From NCBI GenBank assembly GCA_937135995.1, contig CAKZOF010000489.1, forward strand, positions 1 to 22,701: a stretch of 22,701 bases of DNA, given 5' to 3'. Made by a program: the position numbers and the translations under genes. A model generated the notes under the pieces. The model had not been told where the DNA came from, made no database searches, and was given only the letters and a program-made list of their open reading frames with translations. Shown here piece after piece: positions 1 through 7,233 of the stretch; within the stretch, counting starts at the first letter, position 1, and each line of letters starts with the position of its first letter. The DNA comes from an uncultured Pyrinomonas sp. Its GTDB lineage: Bacteria; Acidobacteriota; Blastocatellia; Pyrinomonadales; Pyrinomonadaceae.

Positions 1-474
1 GTTGACGCGCGTGACGCCGACGTGCGCGCTGTGTGGGTTGACGGCGATCAGAGCTTGCGCGTTCGGATTCATGTCGCCCACTTCGCTTAAGTCCACGGTT
101 CCGGGCGCGCCCGTTGGAATCTCCACCAAGCCGAGCGACGTGCCAGCGTCGATCATGCCGGGGTAGACCACGAGGCCGCGCGCGTCGATCTCTTGCGCTC
201 CGGCGGGGACGGAGACGTTGGCGCCCACGGCTTCGATCTTGCCGTTGCGGATGACGACGGTGCCGTCTTCGATCTCTGGCCCGCTGACGGTGACGATGCG
301 CGCATGGCGAATCGCGTAGGTGGCTTGCGGACCGGTGCGAAGGCGTTCGACGGCGACGCGATTGACCTGTTGCGCGTGTGCTACCGAGAAGATGAAAAGG
401 ATCAAAGTTGCGAGTTCACCTGCCGAAAGAAATTGGCCCAGGCGTTCGGCGAGTGATGCTTTTCGACGGATCAT
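1..474 (-). CDS. Exported amidohydrolase-superfamily protein with degenerate metal site (C-terminus outside window)
   Basis: The frame is open from an ATG at 474 to the window edge, giving the first 158 residues. Residues 1-34 form a signal peptide: a basic start (MIRRK), a hydrophobic stretch around 22-33, and an AHA|QQ signal-peptidase I type site, so the protein is probably exported. Residues about 52-118 match the N-terminal beta-sandwich and first strand of the amidohydrolase superfamily ([12 protein letters not shown], then [13 protein letters not shown]). In active members that strand ends in HxH after the Asp; here it reads AGTS, so the first two metal ligands are missing. The start codon overlaps the stop of the upstream gene as ATGA, and a GGAGGTGAG ribosome site at 483-491 lies inside that gene. 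It is the third cistron of the operon. Whether the remaining ligands exist cannot be seen here. Confidence 0.85.
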   Translation of the reverse strand, partial: MIRRKASLAERLGQFLSAGELATLILFIFSVAHAQQVNRVAVERLRTGPQATYAIRHARIVTVSGPEIEDGTVVIRNGKIEAVGANVSVPAGAQEIDARGLVVYPGMIDAGTSLGLVEIPTGAPGTVDLSEVGDMNPNAQALIAVNPHSAHVGVTRVN

Positions 475-1898
475 TGGTCGTGCTCACCTCCATCCCAGAT
501 GTCGTCTGCGTGTTCGTAGGCCGTGCGGCGCGGACGGGGCGCAGGTGGCGGCGTGCCGCCTTGTGCGGGCGGACGGTTGGGCTCGGCTTGCTCCAGTTGC
601 ACCCGCTCGCGTTCGAGTTCAGCCCGGCGCGCGAGGTCTTGCTGCCGGTCGAAGAAGAGTTCGCCATCGACGAAGGTCATCTCGACGCGCGAATAAACGC
701 TGAACGGATGACCGCTCCAGATAGCGAGATCGGCGTCTTTGCCGACCTCGATCGAACCGACGCGATCATCGATCCCCAGTTGCCACGCCGGGTTGAGCGT
801 GATCAACTTGAGCGCTTCCTCTTCGGTCAGGCCGCCGTACTTCATCATTTTGGCGGCTTCGATGTTCAACCGACGCGCGCGCTCATCCGAGTCGGAGTTG
901 ATCGAGACGTTGACGCCGTGTCGCACCATGATCGCCGCGTTGTACGGGATGGCATCATAGGCTTCGATCTTGTAAGCCCAAAAGTCAGCGAAGGCTGAAG
1001 CCCCTGCGCCGTGCCGCGCGATCTCGCTGGCGACTTTGTAGCCTTCGAGCACGTGCTGGAGAGTGCGCACTTTGAAGCCGAACTCTTCGGCTAGCCTGAG
1101 GAGCATCAAGATTTCGTCGGCGCGGTAACAGTGGGCATGGACCAGCCGTTTGCCTTCCAATATCTCGACGAGCGGTTCGAGTTGCAGATCACGGCGCGGT
1201 GGGATCACGTTCTTCTCGCCGCGTGCCAGCCGCGCGCGATATTCGTCCCACTCGGCCTTGTAGTTGCGCGCGCGCGTGAAGGCATCGCGGATGGTCTCTT
1301 CGACGCCCATGCGAGTCGCCGGATAGCGGCGCGGCTGGCCCGGCAGCGGCGGGAAGTTGGAACGTTTCGGGTTCTCGCCGAGAGCGAATTTGATGCCGGG
1401 TGGTGCGCCGGGAAAGATAAACTCTTCGATGGGGCGCCCGTACTTGATCTTGACGACAGTGTTCTGCCCGCCGATGGCATTGGCTGAGCCGTGAAGGATG
1501 TTGAGCGTGGTGACGCCACCGGCGAGTTCTCGGTAGAGGTCGACATCGGTCGGATTGAGTACGTCGCGGATACGCGCCATCGACGTGACCGCGAGCGTGC
1601 CTTCGTTGACGGCGTCGATCATCGAGTGCGAATGGCAGTCGATGATGCCGGGCATGACGTACTTGCCCGTGGCATCGATCACTCTGGCATTGGCTCCGGC
1701 GCGCAAGTTCTGGCCGACGGCGGCGATCTTGCCGTTGCGGATGAGCACGTCGGTGTTACGCAGCGTGCCACGCGAAACCGTGAGCACGGTCGCGTTGCGG
1801 ATCAACGTTTCCGTCGGCGCGCTCGGTCGCGTCTGCGCCACCGTCGCCGAAACGAGAAAGAGCATCGAGGCGATCAACAGCGTGGTTTGTCGTTTCAT
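471..1898 (-). CDS. Exported metal-dependent amidohydrolase (COG1228-like, imidazolonepropionase/prolidase-type fold)
   Basis: This is a 475-residue protein and the only one of the three neighbouring paralogues with an intact metal site. An N-terminal signal peptide (residues 1-21) ends in ATVA|Q. The beta-sandwich residues 31-80 are followed by [10 protein letters not shown] with metal ligands H89 and H91. K170 in [10 protein letters not shown] is the likely carboxylated lysine. H254/H256 (HAHCYR), H282 (QHVLEG) and D336 (SINSDSD) complete a binuclear-type site. The C-terminal barrel ends near residue 415 with the usual [14 protein letters not shown] strand. A charged then proline-rich tail (about 418-475) is extra and may be an interaction or linker segment. 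Substrate is unknown; relatives hydrolyse dipeptides or cyclic amides. The start overlaps the upstream stop as ATGA, with a near-perfect ribosome site three bases ahead. Confidence 0.9.
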   Translation of the reverse strand: MKRQTTLLIASMLFLVSATVAQTRPSAPTETLIRNATVLTVSRGTLRNTDVLIRNGKIAAVGQNLRAGANARVIDATGKYVMPGIIDCHSHSMIDAVNEGTLAVTSMARIRDVLNPTDVDLYRELAGGVTTLNILHGSANAIGGQNTVVKIKYGRPIEEFIFPGAPPGIKFALGENPKRSNFPPLPGQPRRYPATRMGVEETIRDAFTRARNYKAEWDEYRARLARGEKNVIPPRRDLQLEPLVEILEGKRLVHAHCYRADEILMLLRLAEEFGFKVRTLQHVLEGYKVASEIARHGAGASAFADFWAYKIEAYDAIPYNAAIMVRHGVNVSINSDSDERARRLNIEAAKMMKYGGLTEEEALKLITLNPAWQLGIDDRVGSIEVGKDADLAIWSGHPFSVYSRVEMTFVDGELFFDRQQDLARRAELERERVQLEQAEPNRPPAQGGTPPPAPRPRRTAYEHADDIWDGGEHDQ

Positions 1899-3937
1899 CT
1901 TTCACCTCCTTGCGGGCGCGTGCCCGTGAACGTGACCGTGCCGCGCGGTGAAGAGACCGTGCCGTTCATTTGATTGCCTTGCACCGTTCCGTTCGCCGTG
2001 ATGGTGAAGGTCTCTCCACCAAAGGTCACCGTCGTCGTGAAGCGGAAGCCGTCGGCACCCACCGCGCCGTCGCTGATCTCGGAAGAACCGAGCGCGCTTT
2101 GAAGCGTGCCCGTGAAACGCTCGCCCTGCTGGCGCAGCGTGAGCGTGGCGGGCAGCGCTTGGTCGCCGAGGTCGAACGTCAAATTCCACGTGCCGGAAAG
2201 GTCGGTCGCCGCCGAACCGCTCGGCGGCGTTCCGGTGCGCGATGGTGGCGGCGCGCTCGCGCGCGTGCCGGTGAAGCTAGCCGGGCTGCGCCCGACGATT
2301 TGCACCGTGCCGCGCATCTCGTTGCCGGTGATGTTGCCGGTGAACGTCGCTTCGGTGGTCTGGCCTTCGTATTGAAGGCGCGCTGTGAAGCGGAATTCGC
2401 CCGCCGCGCTGATCGAACCGTTGGCGATGTCGGCCGTGCCGAGCGCGCCTTGAAGCGTGCCTGTGAGTCGTTCGCCCTGTTGTTGCAGGTTGAGCGTCAG
2501 GTCGTATTCGCGCCCTTCCGTGGAGATCAGGCGCAGCGTCCACGCGCCCGAAGCGCCTGTTGATGGTGGACCAGCTGCCGTCTCCGGACGAAGCTCGACG
2601 GGACGGCCGTCGATGAAAACGTAGGCGATGCGGCGGTTGCGGTCGAGCAGGTCGCCGCGCGTCACCGTCAGATTAGCGATCTTGCCCGCTTCGATCGACC
2701 CGAGTCGATCGGCTACGCCGAGAATCTCCGCCGCGCGAATAGTCATCGCGCGCACGGCTTCGTCGCGCGACAATCCGTTTTCGACGGCGCGCGCTGCGTT
2801 GTTCAGAAAATCGTTCATGTTTGTCAGGCCGCCGGATTGAAAGGCGAACTGAACGCCAGCGGCCGCCAGCCGCGCCGGGTTGCGCGGCGCTTCGACGCGC
2901 GCGCGCAAAACGCGCAGAGGTTCCGGATCGGCCTCTGGATTGGGCGCCGTGGTGCGGCGCGGGAAGTTGAGCGAGACGAGCACGGGGACGCGCTGTTGGC
3001 GCAGGCGGTCGGCGACCTTCCACGCCTCGGTGCCGCCGGCGATGATCGCTTTAAGGTTGAACTCTTGGGCCAGATCGAGCGCGCGGCGGATCTCGCGTTC
3101 CGTGTCGGCGTACATGACGACCGGCAACTGCCCTTTGACGACCGGAACGAGCGCGGCCAGCGACTTATCCGGTTCTGGGCGGCGCAGCCCGCGCGGGTCG
3201 CGTTCGTAGGTCTGCAATGCCTCGTCGTAACGTTGCGCGTCCAGCAACATCTGGCGAATCGCGGCGAAAACGCCCATCAACGAGCTGGGATAGGTACCGC
3301 CTCTGAGCGGCGTGAAGCCGACGTGCAGGGCGATCGGCGAACGGACGACCATCTGTTGTGGCGTTTCACCAGCGAGATTGATCAGCGCCGATTGTCCGAT
3401 GAAGATGCCTTCGCGTGGCACGGTCAGCGCTGCCGTGATGCCGGCGCTGCGTGCCGCTTCGATCTGTTCGCCGCCTGGGCGAACGAGATCGGCAGCCAGG
3501 ATCTCCGGTTGCAAGCCGGGCGGGTAGGGCGAGTTGGGAGAAGAGAAGGCCGGAGTTGATGGTTGCGCAAAGAAGGCGAGCAGCCCTTGCCCGCCTCGTG
3601 GTGTCGGTTGCGGCGTCGGTGCCGGAATGGCGAGCGACGTGTTGGCATCGATCAACCCCGGGTAGACGGTCAAGCCGGTGCCGTCGATGATGCGCGCATC
3701 GGCGGGCGGCGTAACGCTGGCGCCGACGGCTTGAATCAACCCGTTGCGGATGACCACGGTTCCACGCTCGATGGTTGGACCGGCGAGCGTGACGATGCGC
3801 GCGCCCGTGATGGCATAGGTGTGAATCGCCTCCACCGAAGCTTGCTGTTGCGCGTACAAACAACGGTGCGGAGCGATGAAAGCGACGGCGCAAAGCGAAA
3901 CGATAGCGACCAAGGTGCGTAGCCGGGCGTTTTTCAT
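1895..3937 (-). CDS. Exported amidohydrolase-like pseudoenzyme with two C-terminal beta-domain repeats
   Basis: This 680-residue protein opens the operon. A signal peptide covers about residues 1-29 (CLYA|QQQ). Residues 40-450 follow the amidohydrolase fold and align with the 475-residue neighbour, including the closing [11 protein letters not shown] strand, but the ligand positions are changed. The HxH strand reads GLIDANTSL, the region matching [10 protein letters not shown] reads [19 protein letters not shown] reads [11 protein letters not shown], and SDSD reads QSGG. Catalysis through the usual metal centre therefore looks impossible. After residue 460 come two similar beta-rich repeats (about 464-558 and 581-673), each starting SG(A/T)W, containing QQGER(L/F)TGTLQ and ending FTGTR, joined by a Pro/Ser linker. 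The start follows a GAGGAGAG ribosome site eight bases upstream. A structural, binding or chaperone-like partner role for the active paralogue is inference. Confidence 0.87.
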   Translation of the reverse strand: MKNARLRTLVAIVSLCAVAFIAPHRCLYAQQQASVEAIHTYAITGARIVTLAGPTIERGTVVIRNGLIQAVGASVTPPADARIIDGTGLTVYPGLIDANTSLAIPAPTPQPTPRGGQGLLAFFAQPSTPAFSSPNSPYPPGLQPEILAADLVRPGGEQIEAARSAGITAALTVPREGIFIGQSALINLAGETPQQMVVRSPIALHVGFTPLRGGTYPSSLMGVFAAIRQMLLDAQRYDEALQTYERDPRGLRRPEPDKSLAALVPVVKGQLPVVMYADTEREIRRALDLAQEFNLKAIIAGGTEAWKVADRLRQQRVPVLVSLNFPRRTTAPNPEADPEPLRVLRARVEAPRNPARLAAAGVQFAFQSGGLTNMNDFLNNAARAVENGLSRDEAVRAMTIRAAEILGVADRLGSIEAGKIANLTVTRGDLLDRNRRIAYVFIDGRPVELRPETAAGPPSTGASGAWTLRLISTEGREYDLTLNLQQQGERLTGTLQGALGTADIANGSISAAGEFRFTARLQYEGQTTEATFTGNITGNEMRGTVQIVGRSPASFTGTRASAPPPSRTGTPPSGSAATDLSGTWNLTFDLGDQALPATLTLRQQGERFTGTLQSALGSSEISDGAVGADGFRFTTTVTFGGETFTITANGTVQGNQMNGTVSSPRGTVTFTGTRPQGGER
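1902..1911 (-). promoter_or_regulatory. Strong ribosome binding site inside the upstream gene's last codons
   Basis: On the minus strand this reads AAGGAGGTGA, three bases before the ATG at 1898. It encodes part of the last residues (QGGER) of the 680-residue protein while serving the 475-residue gene. With the ATGA overlap it fixes that start and indicates coupled translation. Confidence 0.75.
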
Positions 3938-3940
3938 GGT

Positions 3941-3967
3941 TCATTCTCTCCTCGCGTCTGAACGCAC
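3941..3967 (-). CDS. Possible 8-codon leader ORF before the amidohydrolase operon
   Basis: On the minus strand a GAGGAGGAG sequence lies seven bases before a GTG that opens an eight-codon frame (VRSDARRE). Its stop ends three bases before the ATG of the 680-residue protein. The ribosome site is stronger than that of the main gene. It may be chance, because purine-rich GGAG words are common here; no translation evidence exists. Confidence 0.2.
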   Translation of the reverse strand: MRSDARRE

Positions 3968-4025
3968 GAGGGCGCTCCTCCTCAACAAAGAAAGTCTTCG
4001 ACGATCTCGAACGGAAGGGCCGCTT

Positions 4026-4068
4026 CAAGCATGCGCCCGCGGCGCACGATCTTCGGGGCACATGCTTG
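4026..4068 (-). promoter_or_regulatory. Long imperfect hairpin in the probable leader of the amidohydrolase operon
   Basis: The arms CAAGCATG (4026-4033) and CATGCTTG (4061-4068) are perfectly complementary. After one C/A mismatch the stem continues with GCCC (4035-4038) pairing GGGC (4056-4059). No T-tract follows on the minus strand, so this is more like a leader structure or an operator than an intrinsic terminator. Confidence 0.35.
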
Positions 4069-4138
4069 GCGTGCATGTTTTTACGGCTCACATGTGTTCG
4101 AGGTTTCAGAGCGCGTCAAAAAATATCACGAGAGCACG

Positions 4139-4180
4139 CGAAAACGAAAGAAGCCCCCGGATTTATAGAAGCGAGGGGGC
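4139..4180 (-). terminator. Candidate intrinsic terminator, minus strand
   Basis: On the minus strand GCCCCC (4180-4175) pairs with GGGGGC (4158-4153) across a 16-base loop, followed by the T-rich run TTCTTTCGTTTT. It lies about 390 bp downstream of the rsmI stop and upstream of the amidohydrolase operon, so it could end rsmI transcription. The loop is long and the T-tract is interrupted. Confidence 0.35.
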
Positions 4181-4194
4181 GTGGGGAGCGACGA

Positions 4195-4297
4195 AACGAG
4201 GGCAGCTTTAGCCCTGGGACGCATGGACTCAGGCATCAAACCTGAGAAAAGAGGTCTCTCCAACGAGGGCAGCTTTAGCCCTGGGACGCATGGACTC
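4195..4297. repeat. Pair of identical 36-bp direct repeats separated by 31 bp
   Basis: Positions 4195-4230 and 4262-4297 are identical over 36 bases, beginning AACGAGGGCAGC and ending CGCATGGACTC, with a unique 31-bp spacer (4231-4261). Each unit contains an inverted repeat GGGC/GCCC around AGCTTTA. No third full copy is found in the window. The dimensions resemble a two-repeat CRISPR remnant, but an intergenic dispersed (REP-like) repeat is equally or more likely. There are no cas genes nearby. Confidence 0.8.
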
Positions 4298-4565
4298 CCC
4301 CCACGTGCTCCGAAGCAGAACATTGATTAGCAAGGGGATTTGCTAGCATCTCCCGTGTACCGTCGGGCATACGCGAGAAGCGCCGCACAAGCAGACGGTT
4401 GAAATGGCGTGACACCTGTGCGTGACGCCCCCTTCGAGTGGTGAGGCGCGTGAATCCCACGCGCTTGCGGGCCGTGGGAGTGTCGACCCCGAGGTCGTCG
4501 CACCGGTCGGCGGACGAAGGCTGCCTCATCCCCTCCGGTCTGCGATGAACTGCGCTTTCGTTTGC

Positions 4566-5471
4566 CTATTCGGTCCGGTGTCGCTTCGGGTGCGACTCTG
4601 CACGGTGCTCGTCCCGTTCCGCGGCGAGCATCCTGTACGCTTCGTCGCGCGGAATGCCGAGTTCGCGCGCCGCGCGTTTCAGCGCCGCGCGGAAGTCTGC
4701 GCCGTCGGCTTCGAGCTGCGCCACTCTTTCGGCCAGTCGCGGCAGTTGATCTTCGCGTGCGACGTGCTCGTCTTCGGCGATTTCGGTCCGGTCGATGACG
4801 AGCACGATTTCACCGCGAACGGGCGCGCTGTTGAAACGCTCGGCCAGCTCGCTCAAACGCCCGCGCACGATCTCTTCATGGATTTTGGTCAACTCGCGCG
4901 CCACAGCCGCTTGGCGCTCGCCCAAGATGGCGTGTGCGTCGGCGAGCGACGCGGCTAGACGGTGCGGCGCTTCGTAGAAGATGAGCGTCGCCGCGATGGT
5001 GCGCGCTTCGGCCAAAGCCGCACGTCGCGCGTTCTTTTTCGCCGGCAGGAAGCCGCCGAAGAAGAACCGATCGGTCGGCAATCCTGAAGCGACCAGCGCA
5101 GCGACGAACGCGGCTGGACCGGGCACGGGCACGACCTTCAATCCGCGCTCCAAACACTCGCGCACCAGACGATAACCGGGATCGCTGATCGCGGGCGTGC
5201 CCGCGTCGGCGACAAGCGCCACTTGTTCGCCCGCCGCGATGCGATCGGCGATCTGTTCGGCGCGTTCGCGCTCGTTGTGTTCGTGGTAGCTGATGGTCGG
5301 TTTCTCGATGCCGTAATGCGCGAGCAGTTTGCGCGTATGGCGCGTGTCCTCGCAGGCGATGATCTCGACTGTGCGCAACACGCGCAGCGCGCGCTGCGTG
5401 ACGTCTTCAAGATTGCCGATGGGAGTCGCGACGACGTAAAGCGTGCCGGCCATGTGCCGATGTAAAATCAT
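4566..5471 (-). CDS. rsmI: 16S rRNA (cytidine(1402)-2'-O)-methyltransferase RsmI
   Basis: This 301-residue protein belongs to the tetrapyrrole-methylase-like SAM-dependent family. RsmI 2'-O-methylates C1402 in the ribosomal decoding centre and acts in the cytoplasm. Hallmarks are GTLYVVATPIGNLED near the N-terminus, ACEDTRHTRKLL, ADAGTPAISDPG (SAM-binding loop), PVPGPAAFVAAL, FFFGGFLP and FYEAPHRL. The length matches the family's usual 275-300. The ATG at 5471 overlaps the stop of the preceding 168-residue gene as ATGA. An internal ATG at 5453 (MAGTLYVV, 295 residues) resembles the usual family start more closely and cannot be excluded; neither has a strong ribosome site. The last 60 residues are charged and less conserved. 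Co-transcription with the upstream unknown gene is likely. Confidence 0.95.
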   Translation of the reverse strand: MILHRHMAGTLYVVATPIGNLEDVTQRALRVLRTVEIIACEDTRHTRKLLAHYGIEKPTISYHEHNERERAEQIADRIAAGEQVALVADAGTPAISDPGYRLVRECLERGLKVVPVPGPAAFVAALVASGLPTDRFFFGGFLPAKKNARRAALAEARTIAATLIFYEAPHRLAASLADAHAILGERQAAVARELTKIHEEIVRGRLSELAERFNSAPVRGEIVLVIDRTEIAEDEHVAREDQLPRLAERVAQLEADGADFRAALKRAARELGIPRDEAYRMLAAERDEHRAESHPKRHRTE

Positions 5472-5974
5472 CCGTCGAGCAACGCGGCGACACGTGCGCG
5501 CAGGTGCTCGACGCAGAAAGGCTGTTGACGGCCAGTGGCATCACGCGCCATCCAGCGCGGCGCGCCCTGGCGTTCGCAAACGAGGACGAGTTCCTCGCGT
5601 GGCCCGCCGAAGCTTTGAATTCGCGCCGCCGCCAAACCGCCGCGCACGATCCCCTCATGCGGGCGGCGCGGCCAGCCGGCTTCCACCGTCAACGTGCGAA
5701 AGCCCACGCCGCGCACCGTCAGGCGAACGCCCTGCATGGTCGCGTTGCCGATGCTGAACCGATGGTCGTCTTCGCGTTCCAAAGCGAGGCTGTCGCCGCC
5801 GCGATTGAATTCGCCGACGATCTCGACCAGTTCTCGATGGAGCCACTCGATGCCGGCGGCGCGCAGCCGATCGTTGGACGCGCGCAGGACCACGTACTCG
5901 AGAACGTCGTTCGAGCCTTCGCGGCGCGCGCGCTCGGTCGCTTCCTTCAACAGCCTTTCATAAGGATCATCCAT
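5468..5974 (-). CDS. Uncharacterised 168-residue protein upstream of rsmI
   Basis: I do not recognise this protein. It is soluble, with no signal peptide or membrane segment. Residues 1-58 are charged and probably helical (DPYERLLKEATERARREG, then WLHRELVEIV). Residues 60-140 look beta-rich (FSIGNATMQGVRLTVRGVGF). Two cysteines sit at LVCERQ and FCVEHL. The reading frame has the same codon style as its neighbours and its stop overlaps the rsmI start as ATGA, which supports it being a real gene co-expressed with rsmI. The start ATG at 5974 has a GGAG about 12 bases upstream. A role in RNA or ribosome biology is only suggested by position. Confidence 0.75.
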   Translation of the reverse strand: MDDPYERLLKEATERARREGSNDVLEYVVLRASNDRLRAAGIEWLHRELVEIVGEFNRGGDSLALEREDDHRFSIGNATMQGVRLTVRGVGFRTLTVEAGWPRRPHEGIVRGGLAAARIQSFGGPREELVLVCERQGAPRWMARDATGRQQPFCVEHLRARVAALLDG

Positions 5975-6069
5975 TGCGTTCGGCGCTCCGGCGCGATGGT
6001 AACACTTTTCATTGCGCGAGGCGAACTTTTGCGACGTGACCGCGAAAACTCGCTAGAGGCCATGACGGC

Positions 6070-6099
6070 TTGTCGTCGTGCAAGTCGGCATGGTAATAA
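6070..6099 (+). promoter_or_regulatory. Weak candidate promoter for the oxidoreductase-hyuAB unit
   Basis: TTGTCG (6070-6075) and TAATAA (6094-6099, preceded by TGG) are 18 bases apart, about 40 bp before the ATG at 6139. The matches to consensus are partial. It lies in the 164-bp divergent gap, where a promoter is required. Confidence 0.3.
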
Positions 6100-6138
6100 A
6101 GCCTTCGACCAACGAACTTTCATTGAACTGACGAGAGC

Positions 6139-7233
6139 ATGAGCGACGCAGTACGCATCGGCATCATCGGTACAGGTTTTGCCCGCACGACGCAGATTCC
6201 GGCTTTTCTCGCTTGCGAAGGCGCGCGCGTGGTGGCCATCGCGAGCGGTCATCGCGAGAACGCCGCGCGAGTGGCGCAGACGTTCAACATCCCGCACGTC
6301 GCGGAGGACTGGCGTGAGCTAGTCGCGCGCGATGACGTCGATCTGGTGAGCATCGTCACGCCACCCGCGACGCACATGGAGATGGCGCTCGCCGCGTTGG
6401 ATGCAGGCAAAGCGGTGCTCTGCGAAAAGCCGATGGCGATGAATGCCGATGAGACGCGGCGCATGGTCGAGCGCGCCGAACGGACCGGAGCCTTTGCGCT
6501 CATCGATCACGAACTGCGGTTCTTGAACGGGCGGCGACGGATGCGCGAACTGGTCCAGAGCGGCGGGATCGGCAGGGTGACCCACATCAAAATCTTCTTT
6601 CGCAACGCGACGCGCGCGCGCTCAGATCGCCCGTGGAACTGGTGGTCGGATGCGAAGCAGGGCGGCGGCGTGCTCGGCGCCATCGGCTCGCACGCCGTGG
6701 ATTCTGTGCGCTGGTTGCTTGGAACGGAAATAAAGGAGGTCTGCTGCTCGCTTGCGACGCACATCAAAGAGCGGCGCGACGCGCAGACGGGTGCGATGCG
6801 GCCCGTAACGTCCGATGACGAAGCGCTCCTTCTGCTGCGACTAGCGAAGACGGACTTGGTGGAAGGCGCGACCGGATTGATTTCGCTGTCGGTGGTCGAA
6901 GCTGGACGGCAGGATCATTTCACCGAGATCTTCGGAACGCGCGGCGCGCTGCGCATCGAAGAGCGCGGCGAGCTTTGGCGCGCGGAACCCAGTGGGGATC
7001 GGTGGGAGATGGTGCCGGTCGAGCCAACCGATCTCGCGCCCGGCTTGCCAGACAACGGCTGGTCGCGCGGTTTTACCGCGTTTGCGCGCGAGATCGTCAA
7101 AGCGTTGCGCGAAGGCCGCCGTTCGGTCGAAGGGGCGGCAACCTTCGCCGATGGGCATCGCGTACAGCTCGTGCTCGATGCGGCGCGCCGCGCGCACGAA
7201 CGCGGCTGCTGGACCAGCGTGAACGGCTCATGA
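6139..7233 (+). CDS. Gfo/Idh/MocA family NAD(P)-dependent oxidoreductase
   Basis: This 364-residue cytoplasmic protein has the two-domain Gfo/Idh/MocA layout. The N-terminal Rossmann domain (about 4-125) has GIIGTGFA at 8-15, the family signature EKPMA around 96-100 with the catalytic-type lysine K97, and TPPATH at 74-79. The C-terminal domain has GGGVLGAIGSHAVD around 176-188, whose histidine (H185) is the usual second catalytic residue. These enzymes typically oxidise or reduce sugars, inositols or related hydroxy compounds; the substrate cannot be read from sequence. Length is typical (330-390). Its stop overlaps the hyuA start as ATGA (7230-7233), so it is probably translated together with the hydantoinase subunits, an uncommon pairing. 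The start has only a weak GAGAG ribosome site. Confidence 0.92.
   Translation: MSDAVRIGIIGTGFARTTQIPAFLACEGARVVAIASGHRENAARVAQTFNIPHVAEDWRELVARDDVDLVSIVTPPATHMEMALAALDAGKAVLCEKPMAMNADETRRMVERAERTGAFALIDHELRFLNGRRRMRELVQSGGIGRVTHIKIFFRNATRARSDRPWNWWSDAKQGGGVLGAIGSHAVDSVRWLLGTEIKEVCCSLATHIKERRDAQTGAMRPVTSDDEALLLLRLAKTDLVEGATGLISLSVVEAGRQDHFTEIFGTRGALRIEERGELWRAEPSGDRWEMVPVEPTDLAPGLPDNGWSRGFTAFAREIVKALREGRRSVEGAATFADGHRVQLVLDAARRAHERGCWTSVNGS

Larger units (their letters stand above)
3938..4565. other. 628-bp non-coding interval between rsmI and the amidohydrolase operon
   Basis: No convincing gene lies here; the open frames lack recognisable domains and good ribosome sites. It holds a long imperfect hairpin (4026-4068), a terminator-like hairpin (4153-4180, minus sense), two identical 36-bp direct repeats (4195-4230 and 4262-4297), a small inverted repeat TAGCAA/TTGCTA (4328-4345), a GCGTGAC doublet (4407-4426) and a perfect 7-bp stem GCGCGTG/CACGCGC (4446-4464). 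The operon promoter should be in the left part, but no clear -10/-35 pair is visible. Confidence 0.7.

Noticed and set aside
4060..4082. Plus-strand terminator-like hairpin ACATGC/GCATGT followed by five Ts
   Set aside because: No plus-strand gene lies upstream, and the bases also belong to a longer inverted repeat (4026-4068) that better explains them.
4114..4119. Near-consensus -35 (TTGACG, minus strand) for the amidohydrolase operon
   Set aside because: No acceptable -10 element occurs at 16-19 bases, so it was not called a promoter.
4422..4958. 178-residue plus-strand frame opposite the end of rsmI
   Set aside because: Most of it lies antisense to rsmI, and the remaining intergenic part has no similarity to a known protein.
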